Shown in pieces: positions 22,315 to 34,925 of a stretch of DNA of 64,000 nucleotides. The notes beneath the pieces were generated by a model. The model had not been told where the DNA came from and made no database searches. It worked only from the letters and a program-made list of their open reading frames with translations. Source of the DNA: Xylona heveae TC161 (taxonomy: Eukaryota; Ascomycota; Xylonomycetes; Xylonales; Xylonaceae); contig NW_017264196.1 of NCBI RefSeq assembly GCF_001619985.1, positions 1,922,001 through 1,986,000 of the forward strand. The letters run 5' to 3'. Numbering within the stretch: position 1 is the first letter of the stretch; every line of letters begins with the position of its first letter. Made by a program: the position numbers and the translations under genes.

Positions 22315-23620
22315 CTCATTTTATTTTGATTATTGCTCTGCTTCTTAAACGTGTCTCGTAAAATTTTTTTTTCCCAAAGGTTCAGGATATAATGCAATGC
22401 CTCTCGACAGCCGTGTCAGATGGGACTCCTCCACCACAAAAAGAGGGTAATTGACAATTGTAGAAAGGCGGATCAGATCATACGTCGTGTCTGTGTCATG
22501 CCGTGTCGCTCACTCTTCCTGTGCCCTACGTACGGTAGGTAGGCGGAGTACAGAGTATGAGTTAAGTTAACTTACTGTTTTGTAGCTTTGTTATTATCAT
22601 TGTACACCGTAACCGTAGTACAGCACTGCAGCAGTGACACACCGACTTTTTAGCGGCCCGGCGACCAGCACTCAGGTCACTGCGACCCATGGTCCCACGG
22701 TCCACCCAGATGGGCTTTCTGTACGTTAAGTGACTTGGTATAATACTGTCGTACGCAGTTCGGGAGCCCTTACGCCGGACCTGATTTCTCTAATGGGGCA
22801 GAAGTCCGTGCCCTCCCAGAAGGAGATGCAATGCAGTGTAATGCGGATCCGCACTGCTGGGAATTGCTTCGTACATGGACATGGACATGGACATTTATTT
22901 TATTTTTTTATTTTTTTATTCTTTTTAGGAGAGAAAAAAAAAGGATGGGGAAAATGCGGAGGTGGTGCGTTTAATTTTTCCGTGTGATCATCCATGGTAA
23001 ATTTGATGTTACGGAGTTCGTTACTGTCAATGTCATGGAGCAAATTGCGTATTGTGGCCGGAGTTATACGTACAGTAGCACGTAGTAGGGTTTGTTGATT
23101 TTTCGACGTGGAAGGGGGCGAGGGCGGGGGAAAGAGGGATGATCGACTGCTCGACTGATCGACACTGTGGAATCGTGGATCGTTTGTAGGCCAAGGTGCC
23201 TCGCTGTAGCGGGAGACAGACCGTGTTGCCACCGGGCAGTTGACCCGTGCTGTACTCTGTAGTGTACTTCGGGGTACTGCTATTATAATTAAGTTGGACC
23301 TGAGCGAGTAAAGACGTCCACTACAGTATTTACACTGTATACTGGGTAACTTACCTAAGGTAGATAATTTAAGCCCTGAAACCCTGAAGGGGAGACGTTA
23401 CAGATCACCAGCTTCTTAAGGTAATGAACCGCAAATACTGATAAGTTGGCTATGACTATCCAACTGACCTCGAGATATCTCGAAAGACTTCCGGCCTTGC
23501 GGGATATGCTCTAGACGGCCTCCTGAATAAGGTAGACATGTTTATACGACGTGACGACCACCATTCATAAGGTCAATATGAAATACCAAGACAAGACGAA
23601 AATGCTAGGTCTCAAGGGCG

Positions 23621-23702
23621 GGAAAGAAATAAATAAAATAATACGAAAATAAAAAGAAAATAAAAATTAGAATAAAAATTAGAATAAGAATAAAAATAAA
23701 GG
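23621..23702. repeat. A-rich simple repeat (AATAAA/AAATTAG units)
   Basis: About 80 bases of A-rich sequence with ATAAAAATTAGAATAAAAAT-type units repeated, near the 3' end of the dextranase relic. No function is evident. Confidence 0.7.
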
Positions 23703-23912
23703 ATTTAAACTACTCCCTCATTCTTGGAAACATGACGACGAGGCAGGAATTGTAGGAAGTAAAGATGAATAACTAGTACGATTCTACGAATATATATTCA
23801 TTGAAATTTTCGAGGCCCTAGCAGCCTAGCTACATCTACAAGTAAGAAAGGTAAGCTACAAAATATATTACTTGAATCCGCGAGCCGCGAGCCTCACTAG
23901 GAGAGGACTTAA

Positions 23913-25208
23913 TCACGGAGTAATACTCCACTCGCCCCAATAAGTGTCACTAATATTCATCTGCCCGAGGTTGTTGGACTGGAAATTGTCCATGGTGACT
24001 TGCTCCCCTCCCACAGTCCAGTTCGAAATGTGAAGGTCCATGACTACACCAGGAGCAGCTGGAATCTCACTCTGACCGATATCTAGGCTGTTGTTCAGCA
24101 AACCGTCTGGGAAGGCCACATTCTCGACGATGAAATCCCGGTAGCTTTGTAAAGGCGTGATTCGGATCAGCAAAGGACAGAGCCCTTCACAGACCACATT
24201 CGAGACTTTCAGACTGATGGCCTGATTTGGGTCTGGGGTTAATCCATCTGCATAGAATGGGGATGCGCCAATGATGGCCGGGGGCACGATCATATAGGGA
24301 CCGAGATAGCGTGTGTGAATCACGTTGAGTGTATCGATGACTATCCCGCTAATATTTCGAGTGCTCCAGCCCATCTGGATAATGGGGTCATTCAGGCACT
24401 TCCAGATAGTGGTGTTGATGACCGAAGCGCCACTATGGTATACCTTGAGGGCGTCGTCATTGACGTGCCAAAAGACGTTTCGAACAGTGCTATTCGGGTA
24501 GAGCTCTGGACCATCAGTCTGACCGAAGAACGCTCCAACTTGCTTATAGTCAATGATCTCGCTGCTGATGGCGGCGTCTTCCGGGAGGAAATCCATAGTA
24601 TTGAATGGCGGCGCAGTGATGGTTGGCCCATGGCAGAACCACTTCTGGCCAGCTTGAATATCGTTGTGCCACCACATCCGGAGGCTTGTCGCATCGCTCT
24701 TTATGCAGTCGTAGTTCTCGTCCACATTGGCTTGAGAGACGTAGTTCTCACCAGACAAAATACCGTGTCCAGTGGCGTAGAAGTAAGAGGCATGGGTGGT
24801 ATACTCAATCGCACCTTTGACATACGCCCCTGGGGCGAGGTATACCCAGTAGGTTTTCGGATCCAGGACCATATGGTTTGAACCTAGCTTGCCCGACTGT
24901 CCAGCGGTGTTTTGGTTCATATAGTATACCCCAGGAGGGAAATAGAGAATGGGCTTCGAGCCCCAGTCTCCATTGTTTATCGGGCCAGGCTTCATAACAT
25001 GAGTATCTGGCCCGTGCATAGGAGGAATCACGTCCTGCGGGAGAGATGGACTCGCAAAAACCACGAGGGCGTTTAGAGGTTCAGTACCGACCTCGTCGCC
25101 TCCGGAAAACACGTAGCCGGTCCCGTTGGCACGGAAGGTGTAGAGGTCATTCTGGAACTCGACAGAGAACCTGCGCCCATTCGGGTCCGATGGAACCCTA
25201 ACAATGAA
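23913..25208 (-). pseudogene. GH49 dextranase, 5'-truncated
   Basis: The frame is open for 431 codons and closely follows the Penicillium dextranase DexA, an endo-1,6-alpha-glucanase secreted to degrade dextran. The right-handed beta-helix catalytic domain is nearly complete. NYVSQANVDENYDCIKSD and LRMWWHND lead to the active-site block TDGPELYPNSTV and HVNDDALKVY, so the family's three conserved aspartates are kept, and the protein ends YWGEWSITP like DexA. What is absent is the N terminus. Homology begins at FIVRVPSDPNGRRFSVEF, directly after an in-frame TAG at 25209-25211, and I find no signal peptide or N-terminal beta-sandwich (about 170 residues in DexA) upstream on this strand. There are no internal stops. 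Either a remote exon is joined through the acceptor-like CCCCCTTTAG at the breakpoint, or the gene lost its 5' end fairly recently. I favour the latter. Confidence 0.8.
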
Positions 25209-28200
25209 CTAAAGGGGGTTCATGGCGGTTGAATTGAACCGGTGGCTGCACTGGCTTGTGGAGTCGCGTGGCTCTTATCTCCCCCGGAACAATCCTCGGA
25301 AGGTTTGTTATACTACGAGTAGTTATGGTCGACTAACTTGCTTAGTTGAGGCACAGCTTATCTATGGGACGGCCACTCAAGCCCTGATCCGGACCCTGAG
25401 CTTAAACTCAGGTACAGTACGGAGAGCTGTCGACTTCACCATGTTTGGCTGGGCCAATGGCGTCAGCAGCGACGTCGCAGTCGTCTCTCTCTCGTCATCG
25501 TGGCCAGATAGCCTCTGATATCCAGGGCACCACCAGCAATGCTGCACGAACTGACGAGGAACAGGCAAAGGACTCTGATACGTTCCAAGCGTTGGGAATA
25601 TGATGGAAACCCCTCTGAGCGCCTCGCACAGTCTGTAAAACACTCAAGGCTTCCTTCAGACGAGGCAGCTGGCCTTGGAGGAACAACAATGAAGAGGCTG
25701 GTCGACTTATTGGCTGTCCGCTGCGTATTGCACAAGTTCGAAGGAACCAGGGCCATGGTCTGGCTCAAAACGGACAAGCCCGTTTGAAGGCCTTTGACAC
25801 TGGGTTTTTGAAGCGGCAACGTGTTTGCGCTCTTTGCCGGGGAAGATGATAAAGAGGAGTTGGATCCAGCTGAGACTAACGATGAACTTTTGTATCTTCT
25901 CCTTCTTCACCCAATCTCTGACCTCAACCGGGGAGGCGACGAGCTTCACAAACTCGGAAACCTACAAAAGAGCAACTCGGATGGCACTACATATCCTTTC
26001 AGGTTCCTACCCGAAGCCTCTATGCTTTGATCAAACATCACAGTCCCCAGGATGCATCAATCTTCCTTACTGCCTTACGCTGTGAAGCCTCAGAGAAACT
26101 CTGGATGATACTCTAGTATGATTACACTAAGATCTCGGTAATATTTATATTACCACGAAGCAGAGACCCGCGGTGAAATCGATGCAACGCCAGATCTTCA
26201 GCGCACAAATAACATTAAGCCTCAGATCTGATCTTAGACAAGCAGTCATCTATTCGTAAATGGCGGGCTTGGGAGGACTATAGGTATTCGTCCTAACTCT
26301 GCCGAAGCTCATGCCTCTGGAGTAAGGGACGTGTTTGATGCTGTAGAGGTCGCCATGGGGTTGTCATCCTTACATGTCTATGGGTATCATGATACTTCAA
26401 AGGGCCTTCAACTCCCTAGTAGCCACCTTGATTTATATGACCATGAATATCATGAGGCTGTCTGTCTTGAACCAGCCCGGGTGCTTCAGAGGATGGGTAC
26501 AAGTTCTGATATTTCTGCCCAGGACCTGCCGGACGAGTAGAATTATCTTAGTAGAATAGATCAAAAAGAGCTGATTGAATAATAGAGAGCTATATAGGCC
26601 TTTTAGCTGTATTCTTTATTGGGCTTGAGCCTGTGATAAAGTGTTTTCATTCGAGATCAAGTGGATGGGATCAAAGTAGAGTTATAGCTAATGTTAAATT
26701 TAACTACGTGCATTGCTGGTAGACACCAAGATTCTGTTTGAACAAACTCCTAATATTGTAAGATGATGGATTAACAGTATTTTCTCTGTACGTGCGTCTA
26801 TGATTATCTTCATAGGCATATAGCATGGCAGTAAGCTAACAGCTGGCAACTTAGAAGGGGATTCTTTACCAGCATAGGTACTGAATATTTCTTCAGGATA
26901 TAGATCAACTATAAACCTTTACAAGGAAAAGAGTGCAGATAAGAACCATCTCCTTTACAGCCTTTCCCGCTCTCCGCCCTTAATGTTGGGTTATTACCTC
27001 GATTCCTCCAATGCTGAAGCCAGAGCTGACGGTTAACGAGGTAGCTTACGTACTGGTACCGCTGTACTGTACTGGGTGATCCACCCGTCATCGCGACCGA
27101 TACGCTTAAACGCCTTAGAGCGATACCCGTCCCGTCCGTCAGATTTAGTCTTCGTTTAGCAGGGTCTTACCGCTCTTTTCTTGGCTGTACCTCGGTACGT
27201 GCACTCGCTGGCGCGTCCTTCGCCTCTACGAGCCCTCGGAGGACGACAGAGGAAGCGAGGAGCTGGAGCAGGATCTGCCTGGCCCAATACAAAGCACTGT
27301 ACGCAATGTACAAGTCGTGGTTTTTGTCTGAAAGCCATCTATCATGGCTGAAGTTTTCAATATTACTTGAATAGTGATGTAAGACAATCACTGAGACTTT
27401 TTTTTATTTTTTTGATAAGGGAACATTGAGACTCGAGTTCGCATGGTGTCTCGAGCACAGCTGAGTTGGAAGTGGAAAGAGCAATAATGATACACGAGTA
27501 GTCCTCATCGGGAAAAGAAAGATTAGTTCTTCTGGGTAGGCTGAACACTACTACGAGCGTAGAGGATAGTGCTGTACGACACAGTATGTTATACACTAGC
27601 GCTACTGCGAGCGGGGGCTGGCACGGGCGTAACGCCTTAGACTTTCTGTTGTTGAACAAGAGTCGAGACAGGCGAGCAATGGTGAGATGCGTATGGATTT
27701 TAGTTTACTAGTACCTGTATACGGGACAAAAGTAGCAATAGAATAGTATTGGATAAGCTAAGCTACAAGTACGATGCGATCAACTCCTCCTGTTTTTATC
27801 ACATCGCGTGTCGGTTGTATCGGGTAAAAAGGGGATAATCCCAACGTGTTTTTCCAGTTGGAATGAAAATATTATACCGGAAGATGCTGCTCATTGCCAT
27901 GTACGGAATATTATAATAAAGCGAGAGATGGCAATAAAACGGAGACAGAACGAGAGATGAGATGAATTAGGATATGGAATACTCCGTCCGTGTGGGGACA
28001 TGTGTGGGGTCACCATGGGGTTTTTTATTTTTGATATATTGTGCAGCACAAACTTTCATAAGGTATTTCAGAGTCTACCTTGTATATTTATACCTTGACG
28101 AGCAAAAACTTCCTCGGTCTCGCTCCGCCTTTTCATGGCCTGCATCCTGTGGCCCATTGAACATGGATACAGGCCATGTTTTGGAGGCGGTAAGGAACAA

Positions 28201-29987
28201 GACCTGTGCGTACAGGATACCCTCGAGGGTCTGGGCGGGAGGTGACACGGATGAACTCGCGACTATGACTAGAAAGGGTTGAGGCGCATGAAAAGCGTGG
28301 CAGGCACGACATGACGCGACCTCGTCCCCTCGAGCCGGCCCTTAGTCGCAAATCTTTGTCTTGTATTTCTGACTCGCCTTTTTCGCGTCGGTTTCTCCAC
28401 GACTCAAATCGAATCGGGAAAGAACCAAACTTGTTTGTTTGTGCCCACCTTTTCTTCTCCTTCTGTCCCCCCTTCCTCTTCTCCACTTCTCCACTGTACT
28501 TATTGTACTAAAGTTCAGTAACTCCATATTGGTCATTCGCTCACTTAGTCGCTCAATTATTCGCTCATTCATTTGATTGCCACTTCTCAGTCTCTTCGGT
28601 TTGGGCAAGGTGTTCAACATGGCAATTGGTCCTTTTTCTGCATTTGGTCTGCCCCTTTTCACATTCGTCTCTTTGCTACGGTAGTAACCATCTTTTGTCT
28701 ACCTAGATGCTGTTTGATTTGTGCTACGTTCAACTTGTTTGGGTATCATGTACTGTATTGGTATTCTACCTCGAGCACGCGCCAACTGAAGCGTATCATC
28801 GACCCTTGTCAACAACCCCGGTTGACATGTCCTTTTTCGGGGACTTTCTCTCTGAACAGAAAGGAAACTGCGCCTCACGACATGGGTACGCGCTCGCTGG
28901 CGTTGCCATCCTTGTCATTCTAATATGCCACCCTCGTACGAGAGATCTTGACGGTGGTGGAATGGTACAGTAGAGAGGCCCAGTCGGACGGACAGCCCTG
29001 GCCATAAACCATCTAAACTCCCGGAGGTACGCGGTGCTATACCACACTCGATTCTTGCTTTCCCCCACCCCCAAATGATCCATGACACGGCCGTTGTGGC
29101 TTTTGCCGGTCGTTGAGAGCGACGAGGGAAAAAGGGAAAATGGGAATCGACTATTTCTTGTAGGGGTCCAGGCCAAGACAATTTGTCTACTTGATTCCCC
29201 CCCTTCCTTTGATGCTGTACCCGCAGTAAGCCAGGGCCCCGTAAATTTATTATTACAATTATTTTTATCATCGTTTGACGACACGCCAATGATGGTGACG
29301 ACCGAACATTCGCTGCGTCGTTGCCGTCGTTGTTGATGACTTTTGTTGTAAACTCCTTGTCGACCTTTTCTTTCTATTCTCTACCTACTCACCTAGATCG
29401 TCATTTGAAGATTTACCACTCGAGACGGTTGTTGTAATGACGCCTGCCCGTCATCGTTCTCGTCCGCCGGAGCAGACCGCACTTCCTTCCCTGTCAGGTT
29501 TTCTTCGCTACCTGCCAGGGTAGCTCCAGGGCAGCTCGCACCACCCCAAGAGCTTCCGAGCAACGGTTCTGGGGTGAAAGGACCATTGCGGGGCAGTCCC
29601 CCAGCTTCAACCCAGAGCTCCCCTTTGACTGCAGGCGGGACTCAGCGGTCAGTAGACCAGGCAGGAAAGGGACGAAAAGGAGAAGGAGAAAAAAAAAAAA
29701 AATTAAGGTGAGAAAAAACCAATACGTGATCATGGCAGAGAATGGGATGTCGCTTCACCACTGCCCATTCACTTCACCTCTCCTTCACTGTTTCCAACCC
29801 CTTTCTCAAGTTTTCCCTCACTGGATCTCACTGTTCCCAAAATTGAAGTAATGTTTGACTGCGTTCTGCATGCCATTGATGTTTTATTTTGACATGCTAG
29901 AGTGCAAATTGCTCAATCGCTTGAATTATCTTTAGCTTGCTCTTGTTTGAGTGGTATTGCTTGCTCATGCGTGAAAACAGTCTCGCC
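25209..29987. other. Gene-poor region upstream of the dextranase relic
   Basis: 4.8 kb without a recognisable gene. Between 26540 and 26910 the sequence is AT-rich and full of short TA-containing words, as in decayed DNA. From 27000 to 29900 it is mixed, with pyrimidine-rich tracts and many short open frames on both strands that match nothing I know. The last 1 kb should include the promoter and leader of the GAF-domain gene. No terminal repeats or transposase motifs found. Confidence 0.55.
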
Positions 29988-32929
29988 ATGGCGCGCCCTT
30001 CTTTGGATATTCGGAGGAAAACAATGGACCGCAATGTGGACCTGGTGTCTGCTCAGCGGACCTTGGGCCATCGCCGCACTCAGAGTCAACGAGACGGGTT
30101 TCACCCTCCTTTCCACTTCACCACCGCCTTCTACGTTCAACAACACCAACCACAACAACGATCATCGTGCTCCACGGAGAAATCACGCACGATGAAGACT
30201 CCCAGATCATCGACGACAGATTCGAGTATGAGCTCACGGTCCCCGCCCGCTCGACCGCATTTCATAAAACGCATATTTCATCGAAGCTCTGGCAACGAAG
30301 CCGGCTTCGCTGCCAAACCTGTTGAGGCCGAGATGTCAAGCTCACTCGACCTTCAGAGGCCCTTTGCCAGCCATCAGAGAAAATCCTCCGTCTTGTTGGA
30401 TCCTTCACCCCACACACGTCCATTGCTGAGCAAGCCGCGGGCAAGAGAGGAAGCAGCCGGATTTACCTCCGCTAAGATCAAATCCCCAACTCCTCAAGTG
30501 TCCCCTCAGACTTCCTCATTTCCATTCGCTGCTCGGTCAACCCCTCCCTCAACCAAAGAGACTACCGAAGAGGTCGTTGCTTCTTGTGGACAGTCAACAA
30601 CGACTGCAAACACTCTTGTTCCTCCTTCCGCTCCCCAATCCCCCGAGCTACAACGCGAGTTTAATACCCTGTCGATCGAAGCTTCAAAACGTCGAGGCGA
30701 GATCGCGATGGCTGCTGCCGCGTCTTATGAATATGTTGAGCCGTGGAAGGACTACCTTCATTTTTATGCTGCGGTACGTAGAGAAAGTCTCATGACGCAA
30801 GATCCCTTTCCCTTCCCGCAAAGAAGATTGCCCATGGCGAACAGCCGGCCGCAGCTCGCCTCATCTGAAGCGCAGCTGAAGACTAACACAAGAACTTAGG
30901 GAGCCTACAACCTCTCAAACCCGCCGTCGCCTCCTCGCAAGCACAAGAGTTTCCCTTACCTCCCTGCACCCATTCCGCCTACTGAAGCCGAGCGTTGGGA
31001 GCAAGTGAAAGGTCTTCATCTGAGAGAGTTCAAAGAGGACATCATGGAACCGCTTAGCAGTGTCGTCAGATGGACCATGAAGAAGCTAGGCACACAAAAC
31101 GCGGTCATCAGCCTCTTTAATAAGAAGTACGAGGTGATCAAATATCAAGACGGCTATGTCTTCCCCAAGAATATTCTTCGCGAAGAAAGTTTGGCCGCAC
31201 ATGTTATGGTGAGCGATCAGCTTGTGGTCATACAGGACACAAACAAGGTAAGACTGGTCAGGTCAAACAGCATTGATCCTTTTTCTAATACTCTGGCTAA
31301 CGATCTCAACCTTAGGATTGGCGTTTCCGAGGTCATCCGCTTGTTGTTGGTGAACCTTTTATCCGATACTTTGTTGGAGCTCCAATCATCTCGTCTTCGG
31401 ACGTCATTATTGGAGTTCTCTATATGTTCAGCGAGCACGCCCGTTCCGATTTGCCTCGCTCCTTCCGTCAGAATTTTACTGAATGTGTTGAGTGCATTGG
31501 GAGGGAACTAGAGCATTGGCTGCAAGACCTCCCAGACATTGAACAGGGCATGAACGAAGACGGTCCCCCATCGCTCCAACGACTACTGGCGCCGCTGCCA
31601 GCTCCTCCCGCAGAAGCCCCGAAACTTGCCGGCGAGGTTTGGTCCCTTGAGGAAATGCTCAAGATGACTCCGGAGGAACTTGGGGCTGAAGCTAGCACGA
31701 CCGATGCAGCCGGGTATGGGGACCTCGATTCTATTATTTCCCTTAGCATGCAAGACGAGAACCTCCATGAAGACAACAATGATGGAGTCGATGAGGAAGT
31801 TGCTGGTAATGAAGACGTGGACATACCAGCTCGCCCGCCCACCTCCAGCTCGATTTATTCGGTTCCTGGACTTCACCCGCTGGAGATCAAAGCTCAAAGA
31901 CCGTCGGCCGCGCGATCGGAAACAGAAAGGACCTCAGGCTACAATTCTTTTGCAGGTGCAGACCCTGCCGAGCAGCCAATTAGCAGTGATCTGATCCACA
32001 TGCCACGTCCCGTCAGCCCCATTTACGAAAAGAGCGACGAACCGATTTTGTATCCGGCATACAATGCGCAGCCCAGGCTTGAAGAAGAGCCGGGAGCGTA
32101 CCCGGAAATTCCCATCCTTGAAGGGACACTCATGGCCGGTGCTGTTGATGAGGCCAATTTTGCTCTCAACCTGATTGCAAATAGACTGGGGTTTGACTGT
32201 ATTTATTTCGCTCACGTTACCGCCTCGGAGGACCCCGAGCGCCCCATCCCCGTCCATGTGCGAGCAAATGTAATCGCAAGTTATCGCATGAGCAAGCCGT
32301 TTCCTATCTTAAACGGCATGGCTCACTTGAGAGCTTTACGTGATCAAGTTGGGTCTGTTCATATTCTTGACGAACATGAAATCAACCGCGAAGCGATGCC
32401 ATGGCGAGTCGGAATTATGGTTCCAATCCTCTGGGATGATAGACACATTGGGATGACCAATGAGGAGATGGGAAGCGTACTCAGTGCTGGGGAGATTCCA
32501 GGACTCCAAAGCTCGGTTGACAGTGTTCAGGCGCGTGCATTGAAAGGCATCGTGCTCGTTGGGCTCCGATATCAATTTCCTCCCCATCGCCAGTTCAAAT
32601 GGTCTTCGGTGGTGAACCTCTCTCTTGCTGGCCAACGCTTCTCCGATCTATTCTTCCGGCAGGCCTATCCCGACTATAGGGTTTCGCATCAGGAGATGTG
32701 GAATATTGCCTCCGATGGGACGGATTGCGACATGGAGGATGGCAGACCGGACTTTGCGCTGATCTCTGGGACAATGGGCAAAGCCAATACTACCCACAGC
32801 AAAGTCCACGACAATTGGCGTGCTCAGGAGCTCTTGTCCGCGAATGGCTCTGACCCCGAAAATCTCGACAACATCATTGCAGAATTAGAGCGTCAATGGT
32901 ACGTTTCGGATGAAGGTCTCCAACATTAG
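29988..32929 (+). CDS. GAF-domain protein, uncharacterised
   Basis: Three exons, 29988-30773, 30900-31247 and 31316-32929, give 915 residues. The first ~255 residues are Ser/Pro/Arg-rich and likely disordered. A conserved helix-rich entry (EPWKDYLHFYAAGAYNLSNP, PPTEAERWEQ) precedes a GAF domain at about 300-440. That domain includes NAVISLFNKKYEVIKYQDG, HVMVSDQLVVIQDTNKDWRF and the strand APIISSSDVIIGVLYMFSEH. A second GAF-like block sits near residues 640-790 (EANFALNLIANRLGFDCIYF, then VGIMVPILWDDRHIGM). GAF domains bind small ligands or mediate dimerisation; no kinase, cyclase or output domain is visible here, so the role is unknown. The ATG at 29988 has G at -3 and G at +4 and is preferred; an in-frame ATG at 30192 is possible. 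Confidence 0.85.
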
Positions 32930-34925
32930 AAGACTGCAAGGCCCATAAGCCTCACGGCGGATTCAATATAATCTGATAATTACGACATTCGAAGAAGTTT
33001 TTAAAAAAGATACGATACCCCCGATTTGATAAAAGTTTCTCAGCGAGATTACGGTTACGTTTGTTTTAATTCGTTTCGAAAACCTGATGTCAGACACAGG
33101 CACGGTCTGATATGGAGTTACCTGGTGTACGCGCGTGTATTGGGCGGCATATTGAGCGTTGTGTGGACTCCAGTTCCTATTTGATTTGCAAACACTTCGT
33201 GTCTCGCGTTGCAATTTACACGACATTAGTTCTGCCATTTGCATGCATGACTGGTTATGTTACTATTGGTATTACTTGAACGACAACGACTGGATTCAGA
33301 TAATCCGGTGTCGATGCACATGCTGTGACCAGGATATTCTATCTGTCATCAGATGTTTCGACCTTCAGTTCTGGATACTCATCCGGATGATTATGGAGTA
33401 GCTCACCATGGATAGCTCTCCCATTGCAACGACGAACAAGGTGGATAACGGTACGAATTTACGAGAGCACGGAATAGGATAACAACGAGATACGAATGCC
33501 AACTGCTCATCAGCTGAGGCTTTTCCCTTCTCGAGGCTTTCTCCTTTGCATCTCGTCTGAATTTTCTATTTTTCTCATTTTCCTAAGGCGGTGTTTCTTT
33601 TACGGACGGAAAAGCTTACAAAAAACCCTCCTTTTCTTTAATCTACGGGCCTGGCGTTTGTTTTTCCAGCTACCCGCGACTTTTAAGTCCTGGCTGTAGC
33701 TCTTAGTCTTTACCTCGTTTCTCTCGATTGCCTAGTACCTCACTGCTGTTGTTTTCCCCGTCTTAGTAGTTGTGGCTCTGTGTTTTTAGTCTCCCTGGTG
33801 GACAGACGTACACTTGTGCTGCGACGAATGATGGAAAAAGGCATGAATGGGAGGGAACGCGTCGAGGTCGAGAGATTTGCATTTCTTCCTTTCCCACTTT
33901 CCACATAGTACTATCTTGCCGTAGGTAGTTTAATTTATCGGACAATGGGGTTTGCTAATTATTTACTTTATTCTGAATTTTGTCTTTGTCCTGAATCACT
34001 CAAAATGCTCTACTGTAGTGTCGTAGTGGCCGTTACAGTGAAAGTCCAGTTATTTTTTGGCCGAAGTATACTAAGCTAAGTTACCCGAAACCAACCCCAG
34101 CCATTGGATTTTCGGTTCGGTTCTCCTTAAAGAGGCTGGGGCTCGGCAACTTCCCCCGGATTCCAAGTGACAAGCGGCTAGAGGTTGGGAACGAACGCGG
34201 CGAACTAATGGCGTCAGACCGAGGAACACTGCCTTTATCGATAACCAAGGTAGCCGTGTCTGTTAAGGACTTGGGACAGAGCATCTGGTAGTCCAGCTTC
34301 TCCCAGACTCATTCCCGATAGTTGCATTCTTCCTTACTCTTTTATTCTCTCTTGCTAATAGATGCACTGATTCTACTTCTGCAGCGTCGTTTTATTCGGA
34401 GAAGTGATGAGCTAGAATTTCTACCAAGGCGAACTTGATCGTTACCCAGCCACCGCTTCACCCCCACGTTATCGCGGCGGTGTCTATTGGGCAAAACCTG
34501 CCAATTACACACTGTTAACTCCCGCCCAACAAATTCCGGAACTTGGAATTTGACTCCGACAGGGGAAATTGAACCGTCTTCTTTGCGACGAACGCGTTTG
34601 TGAAATCGGGAGATATCTTGATTGAGTTTACATTGATTAACGCTGGATTAGAAGCCCTATGAGCCACGACTGCACGGCAAACATCAAAGATATTGGAATG
34701 CTGGCGGTAAGTTAAAGGGCTTTAGGTCCCTGCGAGGTTATCATATTACAAAAAATTGAGAATATTGAAAAGTTGAGCTCAAGGGAGCTGAGAAGGTTGG
34801 GTATATATCGTATATAGAGGACGAAACCACAAGAGGAGGATCCGAGAGTTTCGTGGTTGAGGTGCTGTGAAGGAGGAAAAGGAAGTGCAAATATACTGGC
34901 CCGACCAGACGCAGGAGGGTTCGAA
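32930..34925. other. Intergenic between GAF and GRF genes
   Basis: 2.0 kb between two plus-strand genes. Pyrimidine-rich tracts occur at 33500-33740. Nothing coding, no RNA gene and no clear repeat was found. The right part must contain the GRF gene promoter. Confidence 0.55.

Larger units (their letters stand above)
21638..23912. other. Gene-poor, AT-rich intergenic region
   Basis: 2.3 kb with a 57-nt poly-T, a triple ATGGAC-type repeat at about 22871-22890, a GCGGATCCGC palindrome at 22843-22852 and an A-rich tract at 23621-23702. GGAGTAC/TACTCCGT-like words and TAGGTAGG occur near 22530. I see no gene. Confidence 0.6.

Noticed and set aside
22212-22397. Lysine-rich minus-strand open frame
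   Set aside because: It is only the translation of the 57-nt poly-T tract.
26331-26560. Faint resemblance of short frames to RTA1-type membrane proteins (VFDAVEVAMG, then AFNSLVATLIYMTMNI)
   Set aside because: The match is only a few residues, needs frame changes, and lacks the other membrane segments; not enough to call a relic.
28796-29289. Two overlapping minus-strand frames of 124-162 codons
   Set aside because: No motif, no plausible splice context, and no resemblance to known proteins; likely chance frames in the gene-poor block.
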